This document shows, piece after piece, positions 1-10,776 of a stretch of DNA of 64,000 nucleotides. The position numbers were made by a program, and so were the translations under genes. Within the stretch, counting starts at the first letter, position 1. Each line of letters begins with the position of its first letter. The notes beneath the pieces were generated by a model, which had not been told where the DNA came from, did not search any database, and worked only from the letters and a program-made list of their open reading frames with translations. This DNA comes from Tuctoria greenei (Eukaryota; Streptophyta; Magnoliopsida; Poales; Poaceae), in contig JAYESD010000008.1 in the NCBI GenBank assembly GCA_036927565.1, positions 168,974,922-169,038,921 of the forward strand, read 5' to 3'.

Positions 1-1415
1 ATATCATTCCAGCCAATCAAGCGATGACACGTGGCACCACATGGATTAAATGGCCCACAAACAGAAGTATATGAGGCCATCCAACGGTGTAGCACCCATA
101 TAAAGGAATGGGACCCACTTAGCAGAGACCTGGAGGAAGCACAACACCAATGGGGCCAAGACCAGGTCAGCTGACCCCCTTAGTGGGCCGACTTGTTCTT
201 GCCCCCAAACGCGGTCAAACGCCACGTGTTGGCTCCTCCCGGCTTGAAGAGGTCATGGTGACTGATTCGTGTGCTTTTGGTGGCAGGAACTGGCCCTTCT
301 CCAAGCTATCAATAGGACCCCTCACCCCTCACTTCAACACACACCAGTTGAGTATTCATCCATTGTATCCACTACTCTCCATAGGTTTAGAGGAGTATAG
401 GCTGTAGAGAGGAGAGTATCTAGTCCATAGTCCAAGTAGGAGAGGAGTAGAAGGAGTCTCACCCAATTGGGAAAGGTATGTCTCCCATATTCCTATTTGT
501 ATTTGTGAATTTTATTCATAATAAAGATGATATCTTTAGTCTACTATTGTTCATATACTTGGATGAAGTGTTTCTTGTTTGATTGTGGATTCCATGTATG
601 TGGTAGGAATAGTATTTATGATTGTGCTATATCATGCTCATTACATTATCATAAATACTATAAACCTCCACTATAGTCTAATTAGCTATGATATGATTAT
701 GTTAACATGAATCACTTATGTCATGAATTAACATTGGTTCAACGATGATTTAGTTCATTGCCTTAGGTTGGCTTGTGCCTAGGCTCTTAAGATTATTACT
801 TAATATGCTAGCATGGTGCTAGGATAGAGAGTAGCGTTGAATGTCTCGTAGACCCACAGATTGAAGAGGTAGGAAGTAGGTGGTGACAGACCTATCTGTC
901 CTTTGTAATCCTCCACGTTCGGCTATGTCACGGGCTTTTGGTGGGAGTCGCCTATTGTTCCTAGGGGTAAACCCGTGCCCGATGTGTTAATCCACTTAGC
1001 ATGAGAATTCATAATTGATATAATCATTACTAACTAACTTAGGCTATGTATATGTACAATACAAGCATAGTAGGAGTATCTAACTCTTAGCCTAGTTCCT
1101 CTATTACCTCATTTATCCCCTTAGGATAGAATGCTCTTGTGTGTGTCACATTACCTCAATTACCCTTTATTCATCCTTGCTAGAACCCTACCTAGGCCAA
1201 CCTAGCCTTTCCACTTGATGATTGTTTTACTTCCATCCAGTGTTCCTTTGGAAAAATACAAATGACACCCTTGGGGAATACTCTTTAATGGGAAAATGCT
1301 ACATTGGTAGTCTCCGAGCGCTTGGGGACGTTCAATTAAGAATCAAAACCTACCAACAAGCATTTCTGGCACCACTGCAAGGAATGAATTGTTAGTAGTG
1401 CCTAGGAAATATCAA
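1..1415 (+). repeat. 5' LTR of element A, lacking its first ~180 bases
   Basis: It aligns end to end with 8101-9519 with scattered substitutions. The shared sequence stops at about 1415, just before the primer-binding site. The TATA box found in the 3' LTR is changed here (TATCAATAG at 307-315), so this copy may be a weak promoter. Confidence 0.85.
307..315 (+). promoter_or_regulatory. Mutated TATA box of the 5' LTR
   Basis: TATCAATAG stands where the sister LTR has TATAAATAG (8408-8416). The flanking bases are the same in both copies. One A-to-C change breaks the core of the box. Confidence 0.5.
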
Positions 1416-1425
1416 CAAGCATTTC

Positions 1426-1443
1426 TGTCACCATTGCTGGGGA
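1426..1443 (+). other. Primer-binding site, tRNA-Asp type, decayed
   Basis: TGTCACCATTGCTGGGGA lies 11 bases after the LTR end. It matches the plant tRNA-Asp-complementary site TGGCGCCGTTGCCGGGGA at 14 of 18 positions. Three of the four differences are C-to-T or G-to-A transitions. A second look-alike lies inside each LTR at 1367-1384 and 9472-9489. Confidence 0.6.
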
Positions 1444-1550
1444 AGGCAGCCAAAGTATTGCATGATTGAGTGAATAGGATAGGACCCTGGTAGGTCTTAG
1501 TAGGATGACCCTTCTTTGTTTTCGCATTTTATGTGAAAACAGGGTAGTGT

Positions 1551-2200
1551 ATGTCTGGTTTCCACTTGCTGGAAAACTTTGTTAAAGATCACGAATCTAT
1601 TATCAGAGATCGACCTCATGTTGTGACCCATCAGAAGCTTCGAGCGGCAAAGCAAGCCATCACAACCGCACCAACAACCAAAACACCAGTGTCCCAGAAG
1701 ACCCTTCGTGAGTTTTCATCTCCCTCTTCTAACAATGTGCCTGTTCGGCCCACTGTTAACATGGGAGATGTGAACTTCGAAATCAAGACAGGCCTAATCA
1801 CTGTGGTGCAAGCCAACCCCTTTTGTGGGAAGGCTAACGAGGATGCAAGTGCTCACCTGCAACAGTTCCTTGAGATCTATAGCACTATTAAGATTAAGGA
1901 CGTATCTCCTGATGTTGTCTGTCTTAGGCTGTTCCCGTTCTCTCTTCTTGGGAGAGCAAAACAGTGGCTCTATGTGAACCGAAGTGCTATATACACTTGG
2001 GAGAAATGTTCTACAACATTCCTCGTGAAGTTTTTCCCGTTAGGCAACACCAATGCCCTATGAGGAAGAATTTCCAGCCTCTAGCAAGGTGCCAAGGAAT
2101 CTATTCCCGAGGCTTGGGAAAGGCTGCAGGAGTATATCCTAGCTTGTCCCCACCATGGGATGAATGATTGGCTCATCATTCAAAACTTTTGATGAGATCA
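1551..2200 (+). pseudogene. Athila-type gag, N-terminal half, frameshifted
   Basis: The first 170 codons (1551-2063) carry a retrotransposon gag core, with motifs such as AHLQQFLEIYSTIK, LRLFPFSLLGRAKQWL and TWEKCSTTFLVKFFP (residues about 102-163). This is the capsid-like region of Athila/Tat gag. The frame breaks near 2055; the homologous reading continues in another frame (EAWERLQEYILACPHHGMND) to about 2190, where foreign sequence begins. Gag would package element RNA in cytoplasmic particles. This copy cannot make a full protein. Confidence 0.75.
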
Positions 2201-2244
2201 TGCACGTTATCATTGCACCTACAAATATGGCACAATGATTAATT

Positions 2245-3180
2245 GTTTGGGATCCTGGCTCAAGTGAATGTTCGCTCTTATTTGATGTACAAGATCAAGA
2301 TGGTGCACTATGTCGTCCACCACCTTGGCCTCCTCCTCTCATGCATACAAGAAGATTTGATGGCGTTGCACATTTGGACCAACACATGAGAGAAGATGAA
2401 CTTGAGTTGAGGATAACTCCAATTCAAGAAGGGAAGGATGATGAGGACATCACTTCTATGAATACAAACAACACTCTGTTGAACATACAAGATGCAATCA
2501 ATAGAGTTCACACACAAAAATTAATTTCAGAGGTGAGTTCGTTCTTATATGTTTCCTTATATGTTTTTGAGCATAGATTGCTACCTAATGATTTAATTGT
2601 GATTAGGATCCATGGAGAGGTTCAAGAGTATTTGTAGGAAGTCTTAGAGAGGTGGAGGACCAGAGAATACGTTCAAAGAAGATGGAAATCGAGCCCAACT
2701 CAAAATTGTGTCCAACTCGGAGTCCAGAAAAAGTTTGTACTAAAACGTACGTACAGGACGCATACGATCTCCATTTTGGACATCCTACATATGCACGGAA
2801 AGGGGAGAGGAAAAAATTTCCAATGGATCTGGTCCCATGTCAAAATTCCTTCGGATGCGACGGGAATCGTTGGAACAAAATCAAGTTCAGAATCTATCAG
2901 GGTGTTGCGCCATCGTATTGGGCCATTGTGCCTTTTATCAAGTCTAAGTTCATTATTTTTGTGTCTTAGGGTTAGGTCAAGACCCCAACACCCACTTGAA
3001 CGTCCTCCCACCTATATATACTCCATAGTAGCCACCATGAACAATTGAGTTTTGCTTAGATTAATAATATCATCGTTCTACAGTTTGTGAAACCCTAACT
3101 TCTCAATTTCAGATCGTGTCTTTTACGTTCTTGCTTGTGTTCTCAGTTCACTTGCAGGGATTAGCCTTCTTGGCGAGGTC
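2245..3180 (+). repeat. Foreign insert in gag, resembling a gypsy LTR fragment
   Basis: This stretch separates the gag core from the gag zinc knuckle and matches neither. Its right part has a TATATATA box (about 3013), an AT-rich leader and the phrase GGATTAGCCTTCTTGGCGAG, which recalls the LTR end and leader of grass gypsy elements. Small open frames (2341-2637, 2652-2969) match nothing I recognise. No clear target-site duplication is visible, so replacement by recombination is as likely as insertion. Both edges are uncertain by about 30 bases. Confidence 0.4.
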
Positions 3181-3185
3181 TAATG

Positions 3186-4237
3186 CATATGCCTTAGACT
3201 CTCACATCACTTGTGAAGTCTGTGGCAACATGGGCCATTTGGGCAATGACTGCCCAGAAACCCGTGGGGATGCCCTATAACTAGCCAACAATGGTTATCG
3301 TTCAGGAGGTCAAGGGTGGGGCCAACCATGCCCATTCTTTCAAGGAGGGTACAACAACATTGGCAACAATGGAAATCAACCCAACTTGAGAGAACTTGTC
3401 ATTAGCCAGCTAAAGATCAATGATGCTCTATCCAAGAAGTTGTTGGCTAATGACAAGACCCTAGAGAGCATCAATGCCAAGATTGAAGGACTATCCTCAA
3501 CCTTCAAGAATCAATTGAGTTTCAACAAGATGTTGGAGACGCAGTTGGCTCAACTGGCAGCTGCTGTTCCTCCAATAGAGAATGGCAAGATGCCAGGATA
3601 GCCCAAACCTCCCATGGAAAATGTCAATATGATTTCTTTACAAGGAGGCAACTGGATGAAGGACCCCGGATGTCCTACAATCTCATGCTCAATTGGGGCA
3701 CACCACTTTGACAAGGCCCTTTGTGACCATGGAGCAAGCATGAGTGTGATGCCCAATGTGGTTTTTGACCAGCTGAACTTCACGGAACTCACTCCAACAC
3801 CAATGTAGCTCCAACTGACTGATTCTTCAGTCCATTATCCAGCGGGTATCGCCGAAGATGTCCCGGTGAAAATACGGAACTGCTTCATACCCATGGATTT
3901 TGTGGTGCTCGACATGGAGGTCGAGAAGGATACCCCACTCATTCTTGGGCTCCCATTACTAAGCATCGCAAAGGCTTGCATAGATGTGGAAGCTGAAGAA
4001 ATCCACTTCTATATCAATGGCAAGGAGAAGATGTTTAACTTTCGCCCAAAGTTGGAGCAATGCTCCATGATCCGTATCAAGTATGGGCCGAATGTTAAGC
4101 ACATTCAAGAGGTCGAAATCACACCTCCAAAGGTATACCCGCTCATTGCATTCATGAGAAATTTGATCTATGCAGAAAACCCATCTTATTGTCCACGACG
4201 ACACCCCAAGAAGACGGAGACGTCCGGGCCTCCCTAA
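3186..4237 (+). pseudogene. Gag C-terminus with zinc knuckle, then aspartic protease (Athila type)
   Basis: A CCHC knuckle (CEVCGNMGHLGNDC) is encoded at about 3208-3249. It is followed by a Q/N/G-rich stretch, a helical segment (3386-3600) and a retroviral-type aspartic protease. The protease active site reads DHGAS near 3728 where relatives have D-L-G-A-S. The flap and C-terminal motifs (PAGIAEDVPVKI, LDMEVEKDTPLILGLP) are present. All open pieces are in one frame but are cut by TAG at 3599 (after MPG) and 3806 (after TPTPM); relatives have Gln at such places, so both look like CAG-to-TAG changes. A basic, proline-rich tail ends near 4330. Confidence 0.75.
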
Positions 4238-4639
4238 AGGCCCAAGTCCACCAGTCTGCCAAAGAAGGAATGGCGGAAGAAGCAAGGCAAGTCGTCTGAT
4301 CCCATCCCTCCAGGCCCGGATGTCAAGAAATGAAGAAGGAGGAATGTCCATCTCATCGGACAGTGGTGAGACCTAGCCAATAGGTTAAATTGGTAGATAT
4401 CCTTTTCTTTGTTTTTCTTTTCTCTTTATTTGGATTTCCCCATTTATTTTGATTCTCCCACTACATACTTGATTTTCTTAGCAAGTTGAGAATCTTATAT
4501 TCTCAACTATCATTTTTATTTCTTTATTTTTCACAAAAATAAAATTTTTGCGTTTTGAAAAGGGAATTTTTATTTGGAAAACAATTTTTCTGAGCTGCAA
4601 AAGTGGTATTTCACCAACGTGTTGATTCCATAGCCATTG

Positions 4640-4800
4640 GGGAGCCACCTGCCAAAAGAGAGAACAGGGGGCCCACGTGTCAGGTCGCCCGACCCCCCTG
4701 CTCGGCTGACTAGGGGAAAGAGCCATTTTGGCTCTCTCTTCTCCAATGGCTACATTTGGTTCCCTGGTGATCATTGGGGATTGCACACTATAAATAGTGG
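4640..4800 (+). promoter_or_regulatory. Internal promoter-like segment of element A with TATA box
   Basis: TATAAATAG at 4789-4797 lies about 250 bases before the second ORF. The preceding bases (4680-4715: GTC..CCGACCCCCCTGCTCGGC) resemble the LTR segment at 8266-8292, which likewise precedes the LTR TATA box by about 120 bases. A 5'-leader-like stretch rich in CTTC follows, with a possible splice acceptor (TTTGCAG) at about 4937-4943. Confidence 0.5.
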
Positions 4801-5045
4801 CCGTGAGGAGCTCTTCTCTTCACACTTCACCTCACTTGATACCTCCCCAAAGTCACTCTTGCTCACATTGTTTTCTTGCTCTTCATTGAAGTACTCTTGA
4901 TCAATTCCCAACTCAAAAAGATTTGCTTTTGTGTTCATTTGCAGTTTTCTCTCGAGTTCTTCAAGGGAAAATTTGTCAGGGTTTTGTTTTTGCAAACATC
5001 ACCTCTTTCGAGTTTTTACCTTGTTGTGTTCTTGCTTGTTGTGGC

Positions 5046-6590
5046 CTTGAAAGGAATGACAAGTTTTTTGGAAAGAGGAAGGAGGCTGCAAGCTCAAGCC
5101 ATGGTGGAGACTCAAGTGCACACTCCTCTTCCGTTGCTACACCAAGTTCACAGAGAAGGAGTGTAGGAGAGGACACTCCCATGGGTGAGAGGAGAAACCC
5201 ACACCAACTTCTTCACGACGACGATCTCGACATCCAAAGTGAAGTTGAAGATCAAGAACGCAAGCTCCTCCAAGATCGTGAGTTTTCTCATACGAAAGCT
5301 TATGATCCAGATTTGATCTCCAAAATAGGTATGGATTTTGAATTCTTTTCCATTTGGCGTGCATTAGGATGGGAAAACTTTGCTCACGTAGAGGAGAAAG
5401 GTTCACACCTTCTCTCCATACAATGCCTTTGCACACTCAAAATAGGATTTGATGGTATTACTTTTAGATTATTTCAAAAAGAATACAACATAATATGGAA
5501 AGAATTAAGTGAAATCCTAGGCTTCCATAAACGTTATTTGCTAGATTTAGACACTTTGCCTATGTTTAACAAACAAAGTTGTTGGTAAGATTTAACTGGT
5601 GAGGTCGGATGTAGTGCACCTAGGAATAGCCACTTGCACAACCCTACTTTACGCTTCATGCATAGATGGGTGGCTATGACTATGTTCCCTAGAGATGTAT
5701 GGATAGTGTGTGATGATGAGCTGAAAATTTTATTTACCATGATTAAAAAGACAAAAGTTGCTCCAGGTATTGCCATGATGACACAATGGTTAGATTACAT
5801 CCCAAGGGTAGGGCCAATTGAATGCACTTCATTGATAACCCGCATTGCTACTAGGGTAGGAGCACTAGAATATTTTTCATTTGAGTATATTGAAAATGAA
5901 AGAAATTGATTGATGAAGATTATTTAGTGCAAGGGCATACCCTTAAGCATGGTCAAGATGGCTCTTTGATATTTTATTATCCCGGCTTTGTCAATGAAAT
6001 TTGGTTACCTAACCCGGATTATCATTTGTACAAATACCGGAGGATAACCATTGACCTCCTTCCCATCGAGGAAGCCGGAAGAAGTAATGTATCTGGCAGG
6101 GTAACTAGAAGCCGTACAAGGAGAGCGACCATGCCCCCGAGAACATCCACGGTCCATGAGTACGAACAGGAAGAGAACCCAACGGGTGATGCACCCGGAT
6201 GGACTCAACCTCCATCGTATGAGACCGAAGGTCTGTCTTGGCATGGGTGGCCAGGTGCGGTGGCTAGGTGCTACACGGGAGACACCCCTGTACACTTCAA
6301 GCTCTAGCAGTTTGCCTCCAACATCTATGAGATGTCATTCCACTTTGGCTAGAAGTCATCGTGACTATAGCCAAGGAAGGACGGACCTCTCTAGACGTAT
6401 GGATGAGCTTGAAGTAAGTACGGGTGACATCTACAACACTCTCCAAGGGCATGTCCAAGATACCCAAGACCGGCAACAACACATGGATGCTCAATTCATC
6501 AACTTCAACTCCATGCTACAATAACAACAAGCCGAGCTCGCGGCATACTTCCGTCATCAAGGGTTCAACCCTCATCACAGAGCTGAGTGA
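5046..6590 (+). pseudogene. Second ORF of element A: ATHILA ORF-1-like protein, broken
   Basis: One frame runs from about 4923 to 5909 with a single stop (TAA at 5586). Recognisable stretches are FDGITFRLFQKEYNIIWKEL, NPTLRFMHRWVAMTMFP and IECTSLITRIATRVGALEYF. These are typical of the large unknown-function ORF (ATHILA ORF-1 family) in grass Athila derivatives. Frameshifts near 5909 and 6295 lead to a basic SRTRRA region and a C-terminal coiled-coil-like segment (MDELEVSTGDIYNTLQGHVQ). The biochemical role of this family is not known. It lies downstream of its own TATA box (4789), which suggests a separate transcript. Confidence 0.7.
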
Positions 6591-6599
6591 AGAACAAGC

Positions 6600-7880
6600 T
6601 TGGGGGAGGACCCCCACTTGAGGTAAATTGTATCAACCCCTTGCATATTTATTTTCCACTTACCCATCATCCACCTTGCATTTAAAAAAATAGGATAGAC
6701 TTTATTTTCAATAAAATAAAAGATGTGCGGTAAGAATGCCTTGGCTCTGTTTTAACTTTCCTAAGTCCCTAGTTTACAACTTACTACTCTCCAACATATT
6801 GCTCTCATTGGCTAGAATTGCTTTTGCCTTGATATGGAAATTGTGGGTAGCAAAAGCTTAATCCATTCTAAGTTGTTGTAAGAAATGATATAGTGATAGG
6901 GCTTCTATTCCTAGTTTGATAGTGAAACTTAGATTTTCGGAGAAATTCTAAAAAGATTTAAGTTATCCTCATTTGATTGGAAATACCCACCAAAGTCATA
7001 TGATACATTATATTGATAGACCTTATGCATATGCTATTTGTATTCACATTGAGCTTTGTCCAACTAGTATAGACCTATGTGAGATTTCATTCATTACTTT
7101 TTAAATTCAAGACTTCACTTGCACATATCATACTTCTACACTAGAAGTAAGCAAATTTCCATACCACCATTCCACAATAAAAAAGGGAAACTCCATATCA
7201 TTCATGCTTTAGTACTCTCTCCAAAATTCATTGCATAAAAAGGGAGTAGAAGACATGGCTACAATAAAAAAAATAAAAAATGCTTGCTTACATCATAAGC
7301 ATGAGAAAAAAAAAGAGAGAAAGAAGTAGCCATGTTTCATCCCTGCAAAATAAGAGAGTCCACTCAAAAAGGAGTTATCTAAAAATATCCACATCCACTC
7401 CATTCCATCACACATGCACAAGTCTTGAATCAAATTGTTTTGAAATTGATTTCTACAAAGGCTTCCTCTTTTGGCTTAGCAATATTATCTGTTGCAAATA
7501 TGCCTACTATATTCCCTGCCAAGCTCCACATACAAACCTTATGTAGAGGTAGGATGAATTTAGGCACAATGCCTTAGTGAGGACATATTTCCACTACACA
7601 AAAAGGAGAGACTTGAGAGAATCAAATTGAGATACTTAAAATCTAAATTGAACTCTCTGGAATTCGAGTGGAACTTGATTTCTAGGGTATGTGTGCTCCA
7701 TTTGTTGTTCTATCTTTCAACCACCCATGAATAGGATATGGCACAAGCCCCATAATAAACAAATATGGATGAAGTACCATGCCAATTTTTTCAATACTAG
7801 GTAGAGTATTTTGTTGTACACATGGTACTTTTGAAAAATAGAACATAGTGGCAACTCCTGATCATCAACCTAAAGTCTTC
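6600..7880 (+). other. Non-coding internal tail of element A
   Basis: AT-rich sequence with poly-A stretches. No frame in either strand matches a retrotransposon enzyme. An 88-codon open frame (7280-7546) has no recognisable domain and is taken as chance. Confidence 0.6.
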
Positions 7881-7881
7881 A

Positions 7882-7902
7882 CTTTGCTCGGGACGAGCAA
7901 AG
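7882..7902 (+). other. Perfect hairpin just before the polypurine tract
   Basis: Arms CTTTGCTCG (7882-7890) and CGAGCAAAG (7894-7902) are separated by GGA. It sits 4 bases before the PPT. I recall near-identical hairpins at this place in other grass gypsy elements; the role is unknown. Confidence 0.7.
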
Positions 7903-7905
7903 GAT

Positions 7906-7920
7906 AAGCTTGGGGGAGTT
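7906..7920 (+). other. Polypurine tract of element A
   Basis: AAGCTTGGGGGAGTT directly precedes the TG that opens the 3' LTR at 7921. It is the expected primer for plus-strand DNA synthesis. Confidence 0.8.
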
Positions 7921-9519
7921 TGTTGACGGATGTTAGACACCAATTTCACCCATCAATCAAACTCAATTATATGAAGGAATTGTCATTTCTTGCATACATT
8001 ACCTTTCTATTTAACCTATTTCCACTTGTCCTTAGAGAAAGTAGTGCATGCAGGGATTCTATGCAGAAATGAAGTGAAACAAGGGGATGGATCCTATGAA
8101 ATATCATTCCAGCCAATCAAGTGATGACATGTGGCACCACATGGATCAAATGGTCCACAAACAGAAGTATCCGAGGCCATCTAACAGTGTAGCACCCATA
8201 AAAAGGAATGGGACCCACCTGGCAGAGACCTAGAGGAAGCACAACCCCAACGGGGCCAAGACCAGGTCGGCTGACCCCCCTAGTCGGCCGACTTGTTCTT
8301 GCCCCCAAATGAAGTCAAATGCCAAGTGTTGACTCCTCCTGACTTGAAGAGGTCATGGGTGGCTGATTCGCGCGCTTTTGATGGAGGGAACCGACCCTTC
8401 TCCAAGCTATAAATAGGACACCTCACCCCTCACTTCAACACACACCACTTGAGTATTCATCCATTGTATCCACTACTCTCCATAGGTTTAGAGGAGTATA
8501 GGCTGTAGAGAGGAGAGTCTCTAGTCCATAGTCCAAGTAGGAGAGGGGTAGAAGGAGTCTCTTCCCAATTGGGAAAGGTATGTCTCCCATATTACTATTT
8601 GTATTTATGACTTTATTCATAATAAATATGATATCTTTAATCTACTATTGTTCATATACTTGGATGAAGCGTTTCTTGTTTCATTGTGGATTCCATGTAT
8701 GTGGTAGGAATAGTATTTATGATTGTGCTATACCATGCTCATTACATTATCATAAACACTATAAACCTCCACTATAGTCTAATTAGCTATGATATGATTA
8801 TGTTAACATGAATCACTTATGCCATGAATTAATATTCGTTCAACGATAAATTAGTTCATTGCCTTAGGATGGCTTGTGCCTAGGCTCTTAAGGTAGTTAC
8901 TTAATATGCTAGCATGGTGCTAGGATGGAGAGTAGCGTTGAATGTCTTGTAGACCCACGGATTGAAGAGGTAGGCAGTAGATGGTGACAAACCTATCTGT
9001 CATTTGTAATCTTTCACGTTCGGCTATACCACAGGCCCTTGGCGGGAGTCGCCTAGTGTTGCTAGGGGTAAACCCGTGTCTGATATGTTAATCCACTTAG
9101 CATGAGAATTCATAATTGATATAATCATTAGTAACTAACTTAGGCTATGTACATATACATTAGAAGCATAGTAGGAGTATCTACCTAACTCTTAACCTAG
9201 TTCCTCTATTACCTCATTTATCCCCTTAGGATAGAATTCTCTTGTGTGTGTCACACTACTTCAATTACCCTTTATCCATCCTTGCTAGAACCCTACCAAG
9301 GCCAACCTAGCCTTTCCACTTGATGAGTGTTTTACTTCCATCTAGCCTTCCTCTGGGAAAATATAAATGACACCATTTGGGAATACTCTTTAAAGGGGAA
9401 ATGCTACATCGATAGTTTTCATGCGCTTGTGGACGTTCAATTAAGAATCAAAACCTACCAACAAGCATTTCTGGCACCACTGCTAGGAATGAATTGTTAG
9501 TATTGCGTAGGAAATATCA
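7921..9519 (+). repeat. 3' LTR of element A
   Basis: About 1.6 kb, TG...CA. It is homologous to 1-1415 from 8101 on, and 7921-8100 has no partner because the window starts inside the other LTR. It holds an intact TATAAATAG (8408-8416). A PBS-like copy (TGGCACCACTGCTAGGAA, 9472-9489) lies 30 bases before its end, as in the 5' LTR. Confidence 0.85.
8408..8416 (+). promoter_or_regulatory. TATA box of the 3' LTR of element A
   Basis: TATAAATAG is followed by a C-rich, CACTTCAACACACACC leader typical of plant retrotransposon start regions. Confidence 0.65.
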
Positions 9520-9530
9520 ATAGTTGCTCC

Positions 9531-9790
9531 GGCGTAGCCCACCACCGTCGTAGAAACGTCGAAGGCAGGCCCCTTGGGAAGTGTCAGAGCTGGCTGCTCT
9601 GGTATCGCCCACCATCACTGCAGAAACATCAACGGCAGGCCCCTTGGGTGGTGCCGGAGCTGGCTGCTCTGGTATCGCCCACCATCACTGCAGAAACATC
9701 AACGGCAGGCCCCTTGGGTGGTGCCAGTGCTAGTTGCTATGGCGTCTCCCACCATCGTCGCAGAGTTGTCGACGGCAGACCTCTTGCTGG
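9531..9790. repeat. Tandem repeat, 70-base unit, about 3.7 copies
   Basis: GGTATCGCCC recurs at 9601 and 9671, with variants at 9531 and 9741, so the period is exactly 70. Two looser copies follow at about 9885-9960. The unit core (GCTGCTCTGGT..CACC..CGGCAGGC) resembles the repeats after the antisense gene in elements C (38480-38650) and D (55220-55390). Confidence 0.85.
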
Positions 9791-10770
9791 TAGGAAACCA
9801 AAGAAACCTTGTTAGCAAGAAAAGAGGGATGAGGGAGCGTACTCACAAATCAGCACTTGTTGCCATTATGTAGAATAGCGTTGACGGCAGACCCCCTGGG
9901 AGGTGCCAGAGCTTGATGCTCTGGTGTCATCTACCATCAACATGTAGGAACGTCAACGGTGGCCACTTGAGTGATGTGTACCTCATCGATGCTGCTGCTG
10001 GTTGTGCCTGAATCGACCTGCTTTGAATGTCTTGCACACACGGCACGGGGAGCATAATTTTGCTCATCAGTCATCTTTCCCTACTTCTCAGTTTTGCTAT
10101 GTCTTATAGTCCTGGGCTAGTACACGGGGCATGGGTAATTCAGTGCGTCAGCGCCTGGAATCCGACTCCCGCCTAACTCAGTGTGTGAGCCTCTTGGCCC
10201 TCTGTACTTAGCCGCAACACTGGGAGGCAAAGTGCGCAAGCTTAGGGTACATGACCAAGCTAAGCAGGATGGGCACCCGAGACCTCCAGCTTGGTGTAGG
10301 CCTTTCGTGGGGGGACCATCTGGCACCACAGGGCCCCAAGAAAGCAGCCGCGAGATCCCAAAACACTTTGCAGGTACCTGAAACAAGTCCGCCTTCAGCA
10401 GGGTTGCATAACTACACCATGTGTGATATAGACAAAAAATCACCAGGTATATGAAGATAATATAAGAAAAACAAGAATAGTTTGATGATCACAAAATTAA
10501 CAGTAATTAGGTGAACATAAGAGAAAACACAGAATAAGACAGTGATTCTTTCATATTGGCATTCATAGGAGGAGACTGGCTTTACAATAAGGCAACGACC
10601 CACTCTAGTTGGCAAGGGAGGCAGAGTGTTCATGCTTAGGGTACACGACCAAGCTAAACGGTTGAACACTCTGGAACTGTCCCCCCCCCCCCCCCCCGGA
10701 GCTTGGTTGTCCTAAGTGTCGTTCCTTGGCACCATGACACCCTATATTGTCCTACCATTATGCTTAGGGG
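9791..10770 (-). other. Element B region between pol and lost antisense gene, non-coding
   Basis: It contains two copies of a phrase like CTTAGGGTACATGACCAAGC (10231-10262 and 10636-10660) that also occurs twice in C (38950, 39250) and D (55770, 56070). A run of 17 C (10681-10697) is present. Open frames here are short and unrelated to known proteins. Confidence 0.6.
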
Positions 10771-10776
10771 TAGAAC

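Larger units (their letters stand above)
1..9519 (+). mobile_element. Element A: Athila-like, non-autonomous LTR retrotransposon (5' end outside window)
   Basis: Positions 1-1415 and 8101-9519 are long direct repeats at a constant offset of 8100. The second copy starts at a TG at 7921 right after a polypurine tract. Between the LTRs, in order, lie a tRNA-Asp-type primer site, a broken gag, a zinc-knuckle/protease segment, a second ORF with its own TATA box, 1.3 kb of non-coding DNA, a hairpin and the PPT. No reverse transcriptase, RNase H or integrase can be read in any frame, so the element would need enzymes from a relative. About 180 bases of the 5' LTR lie left of the window, so its target-site duplication cannot be checked. 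It abuts sequence of element B at 9520. Confidence 0.85.

Noticed and set aside
9531..9790. Regular 70-base repeats considered as a CRISPR-like array or satellite
   Set aside because: There are no unique spacers, the units are contiguous, and the array is part of a plant retrotransposon shared in form by C and D.
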